7,933 bases of DNA from Enterovirga sp. (GTDB lineage Bacteria > Pseudomonadota > Alphaproteobacteria > Rhizobiales > Beijerinckiaceae). Both the position numbers and the translations under genes were made by a program. The DNA lies in contig JAQGJZ010000514.1 in assembly GCA_028290385.1 (NCBI GenBank), positions 1-7,933 on the forward strand. The letters run 5' to 3'. Shown in pieces: positions 6,101-7,933 of the stretch; position 1 is the stretch's first letter; each line of letters begins with the position of its first letter. The notes beneath the pieces were generated by a model. It did not search any database. It worked only from the letters and a program-made list of their open reading frames with translations, and was not told the origin of the DNA.

Positions 6101-6310
6101 TCAGGCGACCTGGAGGTTGCCGACCGCGACCTTGCCAGAGCGGCGATCCTGCTCGGTGTCGAACGAGACCTTCTGGCCTTCGACGAGGCCGCGGATGCCA
6201 GCGCGCTCGAGCGCGGTCGCGTGGACGAACACGTCCTTGCCGCCGTCGTCGGGGGCGATGAAGCCATAGCCCTTGGTTTCGTTATAGAATTTCACGGTTC
6301 CGGAGGTCAT
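6101..6310 (-). CDS. Cold-shock protein, CspA family
   Basis: Csp proteins are single OB-fold domains that bind single-stranded RNA and DNA and melt mRNA structure, often at low temperature. The 69-residue product has the exact family length. It begins MTSGTVKFYNETKGYGFIAP. RNP1 is KGYGFI (13-18) and RNP2 is VFVHATAL (27-34); the aromatic binding residues F8, Y15, F17, F28 and H30 are all present. The C-terminal strand ends GKVAVGNLQVA. The ATG at 6310 has AAAGGA (6319-6324) 8 nt upstream. A sigma-70-like promoter about 150 nt upstream implies a long 5' leader, as in E. coli cspA, where the leader controls cold-dependent stability and translation. csp, the 68-aa gene, rpsU and the 102-aa gene follow one another on the same strand. 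Which csp paralogue it is, and whether it is cold-inducible, cannot be decided from sequence. Confidence 0.97.
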   Translation of the reverse strand: MTSGTVKFYNETKGYGFIAPDDGGKDVFVHATALERAGIRGLVEGQKVSFDTEQDRRSGKVAVGNLQVA

Positions 6311-6456
6311 CTCGGATGTCCTTTCGTCTCTTGCTGCACGTCGAAACCAAGGCACGCATGACGCGCCGGGGTTTCGGCTTCGCGATATTGGATAGAAAAG
6401 TCTGAAGCGGTGCGCCCTAAGAGGCGAAGCGGCCCAGTCGTCCGGCCAAAGTCGAC
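6311..6456 (-). promoter_or_regulatory. Predicted long 5' leader of csp mRNA
   Basis: If transcription starts about 7 nt past the -10 box, the leader is roughly 146 nt, similar in size to the 159-nt leader of E. coli cspA. It is visibly richer in A and T than its surroundings. I did not find a clear match to a known cold-box or riboswitch. An open frame crosses it but has poor coding character. Confidence 0.45.
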
Positions 6457-6462
6457 GCACCA

Positions 6463-6491
6463 CACATAATCCCGTTCGGCCGCCATGACAA
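6463..6491 (-). promoter_or_regulatory. Sigma-70-like promoter for csp
   Basis: On the minus strand TTGTCA (6486-6491) matches five of six bases of the -35 consensus. A 17-nt spacer follows, and then TATGTG (6463-6468) keeps the TAT of the -10 box. It lies in the gap before csp, right after the hairpins that follow the phytase-like gene. It is the best -35/-10 pair I see in the window. Confidence 0.5.
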
Positions 6492-6492
6492 C

Positions 6493-6554
6493 CGGGGGTG
6501 CAATTCCCCCGTGCCGCCACGCGGGCGGGCGCGGTGAACCGCCCGCGCGGTGGC
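6493..6554. terminator. Two adjacent GC-rich hairpins upstream of the csp promoter
   Basis: CGGGGG (6493-6498) pairs with CCCCCG (6506-6511) around the 7-nt loop TGCAATT. Next to it, 6513-6528 pairs with 6539-6554 over 16 positions, with one mismatch and one wobble, around a 10-nt loop. Read on the minus strand they follow the phytase-like gene and stop just before the csp promoter. They may end the upstream transcript or bind a regulator. The first hairpin resembles a tRNA T-arm, but no tRNA surrounds it. The stretch 6555-6695 holds only the further hairpin listed separately. Confidence 0.4.
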
Positions 6555-6581
6555 CAGAGAGCGCCGGCCGCGCCGGGCGCC

Positions 6582-6609
6582 GGCCTTGGGTCCGAACTCT
6601 CCCAAGGCC
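6582..6609 (-). terminator. Hairpin after the phytase-like gene
   Basis: GGCCTTGGG (6582-6590) pairs perfectly with CCCAAGGCC (6601-6609) around a 10-nt loop. It begins 86 nt past the stop codon of the phytase-like gene on the minus strand. No T-run follows on that strand. It is a plausible Rho-assisted terminator or 3' stabiliser. Confidence 0.4.
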
Positions 6610-6695
6610 CTTACCCCAAACGAGTCGGGGCCGAAACGGGGCGGCGCGAGCGACGCTCCGTCCCGGCCCAGATGGCAGGGCCGATTCCGCCGGGC

Positions 6696-7933
6696 CTACT
6701 TGGCGCGGAGCAGCTCGGGCACCGACAGCAGCACGAACTCGTTGTCGTCCGCCTTGTTCGGCTCGCGGCTGGACGAGAAGGGCAGGTTGTTGTCGTTGCC
6801 GACGATGATGTGGCTGTCGTCGACGACGTCCACGTCCTCTATCGTGAAGAACGGGAACGCGAGGGCGCCGTCCGTCAGCGGCTTGCGGGCCTTCTTGTCG
6901 GGATCGGCGATGCGGAGCAGGTCGATGAAGCCGATCTTGCGGACCGGCTTGCCGGCCTGCGCATCCCCCATCTCGATCTTGTAGACGCGCTTCAGCTTCG
7001 GCAGCTCGGCAAAGCAATCGGGCCGCTTCTGGCCCTCCGGGCAGGCCTTCTCGGGCACGCCTTCGCCATTGTCGCGTTCGATGACCAGCGCGGTCGTCGC
7101 ATCGACCATGTTGAAGTCGCCGATCGCGTTGCCGTTCGCCTCGAGCACGTATTTCCAGTGGCGCCCCGTCCACTTGCCGGCCGTCACGTCGAATTCCAGG
7201 ATGCGGAGGTATTCCTTGCCGCCTTCCTTCTCCCAATCCTTCGCGTCGGCGTTCCAGGCCGGCCCTTCGAGCAGGGGATACAGGAAGCGGCCGTCCGGCG
7301 ACGCCGCCATGCCCTCGTAGCCTTTCGAGCGGCGGATCTGAAACGCGACCGCGCCGCCCGGGGCGGCCGGGGTGGTGACGCCGGGGTGGTCAGGCGAGCG
7401 CACGACCTTGCCGTCGATCTCGGTCTCGAACACGGCCTCGACCTTGCCCGTGCGGTCGGCCCGGATGAGGTAGGGCCCGAATTCGTCGCCGATCCAGATC
7501 TTGTCGCCGATCGGCTGGATGCTTTCCGGGTCGAAATCGGAGCCGGTCAGGTAGCGCGTGTCCGTCGCCTCGTTCGCGATTCGGAACGGCACCTTGCGGT
7601 CGGGGTCGCGCAGAAACACGGTCTGTTTCCGCTCCACCGCGCCCTTGTCGAAGTCCATCGCGTAATGGTGCCAATAGAGCATGGCGTCGGGCGAGTTCGC
7701 CTTGGCGCCGGCGCCGTTGTCGGTGAGCACGAGGAAGGTGCCGTCCGGCAGCTTCTTGATGCCCGAATGGCCCTGGACCGGCTGCCCGCGGAAGGGCGTC
7801 CTCATGCCGGTCGGACGACCGTTCGACATCCCTTCGACGCTGCCCATGGCCTCGACGCGGCGGCCGGACGCGAACTTGCCCCAGCTCTGCAGGTCGGCAG
7901 GCGCGTCCTGCGGCGGGTCGATGAAGGTCGCGG
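6696..7933 (-). CDS. Phytase-like (esterase-like) protein, N-terminus cut by window edge
   Basis: The visible 411 residues match the PF13449 phytase-like family, predicted beta-propeller proteins that are usually exported. The name comes from distant similarity to phytase and glycerophosphodiesterase-linked proteins; the real substrate is unknown. Motifs in order: VEGMSNGRPTGMRTPFRGQP near the visible start, HSGIKKLPDGTFLVLTDNG, DFDPESIQPIGDKIWIGDEF followed by GPYLIRADRTG, YEGMAASPDGRFLYPLLEG, then NEFVLLSVPELL just after IIVGNDNNLPFS at the end. The DPES..GDEFGP and GNDNNLPF motifs are typical of the family. The frame stays open to the window edge, and an ATG at 7847 is internal because the preceding 28 codons (DLQSWGKFASGRR and neighbours) read as normal protein. 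The signal peptide would lie outside the window. The stop codon is TAG at 6696-6698. It is followed by 385 nt of non-coding DNA before csp, so it is probably a separate transcript. Confidence 0.92.
   Translation of the reverse strand, partial: ATFIDPPQDAPADLQSWGKFASGRRVEAMGSVEGMSNGRPTGMRTPFRGQPVQGHSGIKKLPDGTFLVLTDNGAGAKANSPDAMLYWHHYAMDFDKGAVERKQTVFLRDPDRKVPFRIANEATDTRYLTGSDFDPESIQPIGDKIWIGDEFGPYLIRADRTGKVEAVFETEIDGKVVRSPDHPGVTTPAAPGGAVAFQIRRSKGYEGMAASPDGRFLYPLLEGPAWNADAKDWEKEGGKEYLRILEFDVTAGKWTGRHWKYVLEANGNAIGDFNMVDATTALVIERDNGEGVPEKACPEGQKRPDCFAELPKLKRVYKIEMGDAQAGKPVRKIGFIDLLRIADPDKKARKPLTDGALAFPFFTIEDVDVVDDSHIIVGNDNNLPFSSSREPNKADDNEFVLLSVPELLRAK

Noticed and set aside
6307..6486. A 59-codon minus-strand ORF whose TGA overlaps the csp ATG (ATGA), looking like a coupled leader peptide
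   Set aside because: By hand count only about 59% of its third codon positions are G or C, and it uses TTA and AGA, unlike real genes here. It has no Shine-Dalgarno sequence, and its ATG coincides with the -35 box of the likely csp promoter, so it would not be fully transcribed.
6429..6519. Possible tRNA or permuted tmRNA acceptor piece: T-arm-like hairpin at 6494-6510 and GCGGCCC pairing mostly with GTGCCGC
   Set aside because: No anticodon stem can be drawn, the D-arm is irregular, the T-loop has G where T is invariant, no CCA follows, and no tag reading frame is nearby.
6307..7236. 309-codon minus-strand ORF overlapping the phytase-like gene and the csp leader
   Set aside because: It is an out-of-frame reading of the phytase-like gene with Arg/Pro-rich composition; the phytase frame carries all the family motifs.

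Overview
The window is very GC-rich, tightly packed bacterial chromosome. The proteins look alphaproteobacterial, most likely Hyphomicrobiales (Methylobacterium/Bosea/Bradyrhizobium-like). The best pointers are the sigma-54 and S21 sequences, the csp next to rpsU arrangement and the high GC at third codon positions. This placement rests on reading the proteins, not on a database search. I see no mobile element, CRISPR array, rRNA or tRNA gene.

Left part (1-2916). A crotonase-family enoyl-CoA hydratase runs leftward off the window edge. It is divergent from rpoN, which encodes the sigma-54 factor and is complete. rpoN is followed by a small exported proline-rich protein that ends in an Arg-Asp repeat. 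This rpoN lacks its usual lptB/hpf/ptsN neighbours.

Middle (2917-5134). Two leftward genes lie here: a divergent PurD-like ATP-grasp ligase and, 137 nt downstream of it, a small SET-domain methyltransferase. The ligase keeps the overall PurD layout but has lost several PurD signature residues, so its substrate is open. A 326-nt non-coding stretch with two strong dyads lies upstream of it.

Right part (5135-7933). Five genes all read leftward: a phytase-like (PF13449 type) protein cut by the window edge, then a cold-shock protein, a 68-aa hypothetical protein, ribosomal protein S21 (rpsU, TTG start) and a 102-aa hypothetical protein. The csp-to-102-aa block looks like one transcriptional unit. 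It has a good sigma-70-like promoter about 150 nt before the csp start codon, which implies a long cspA-style 5' leader. Small hairpins cover the ribosome binding sites of both the 68-aa gene and rpsU, which suggests structure-dependent translation control.

No complete new defence or biosynthetic system is evident. The most interesting leads are the altered PurD-like ligase beside a SET methyltransferase, the csp/68-aa/rpsU/102-aa block with its RNA structures, and the relocated rpoN.
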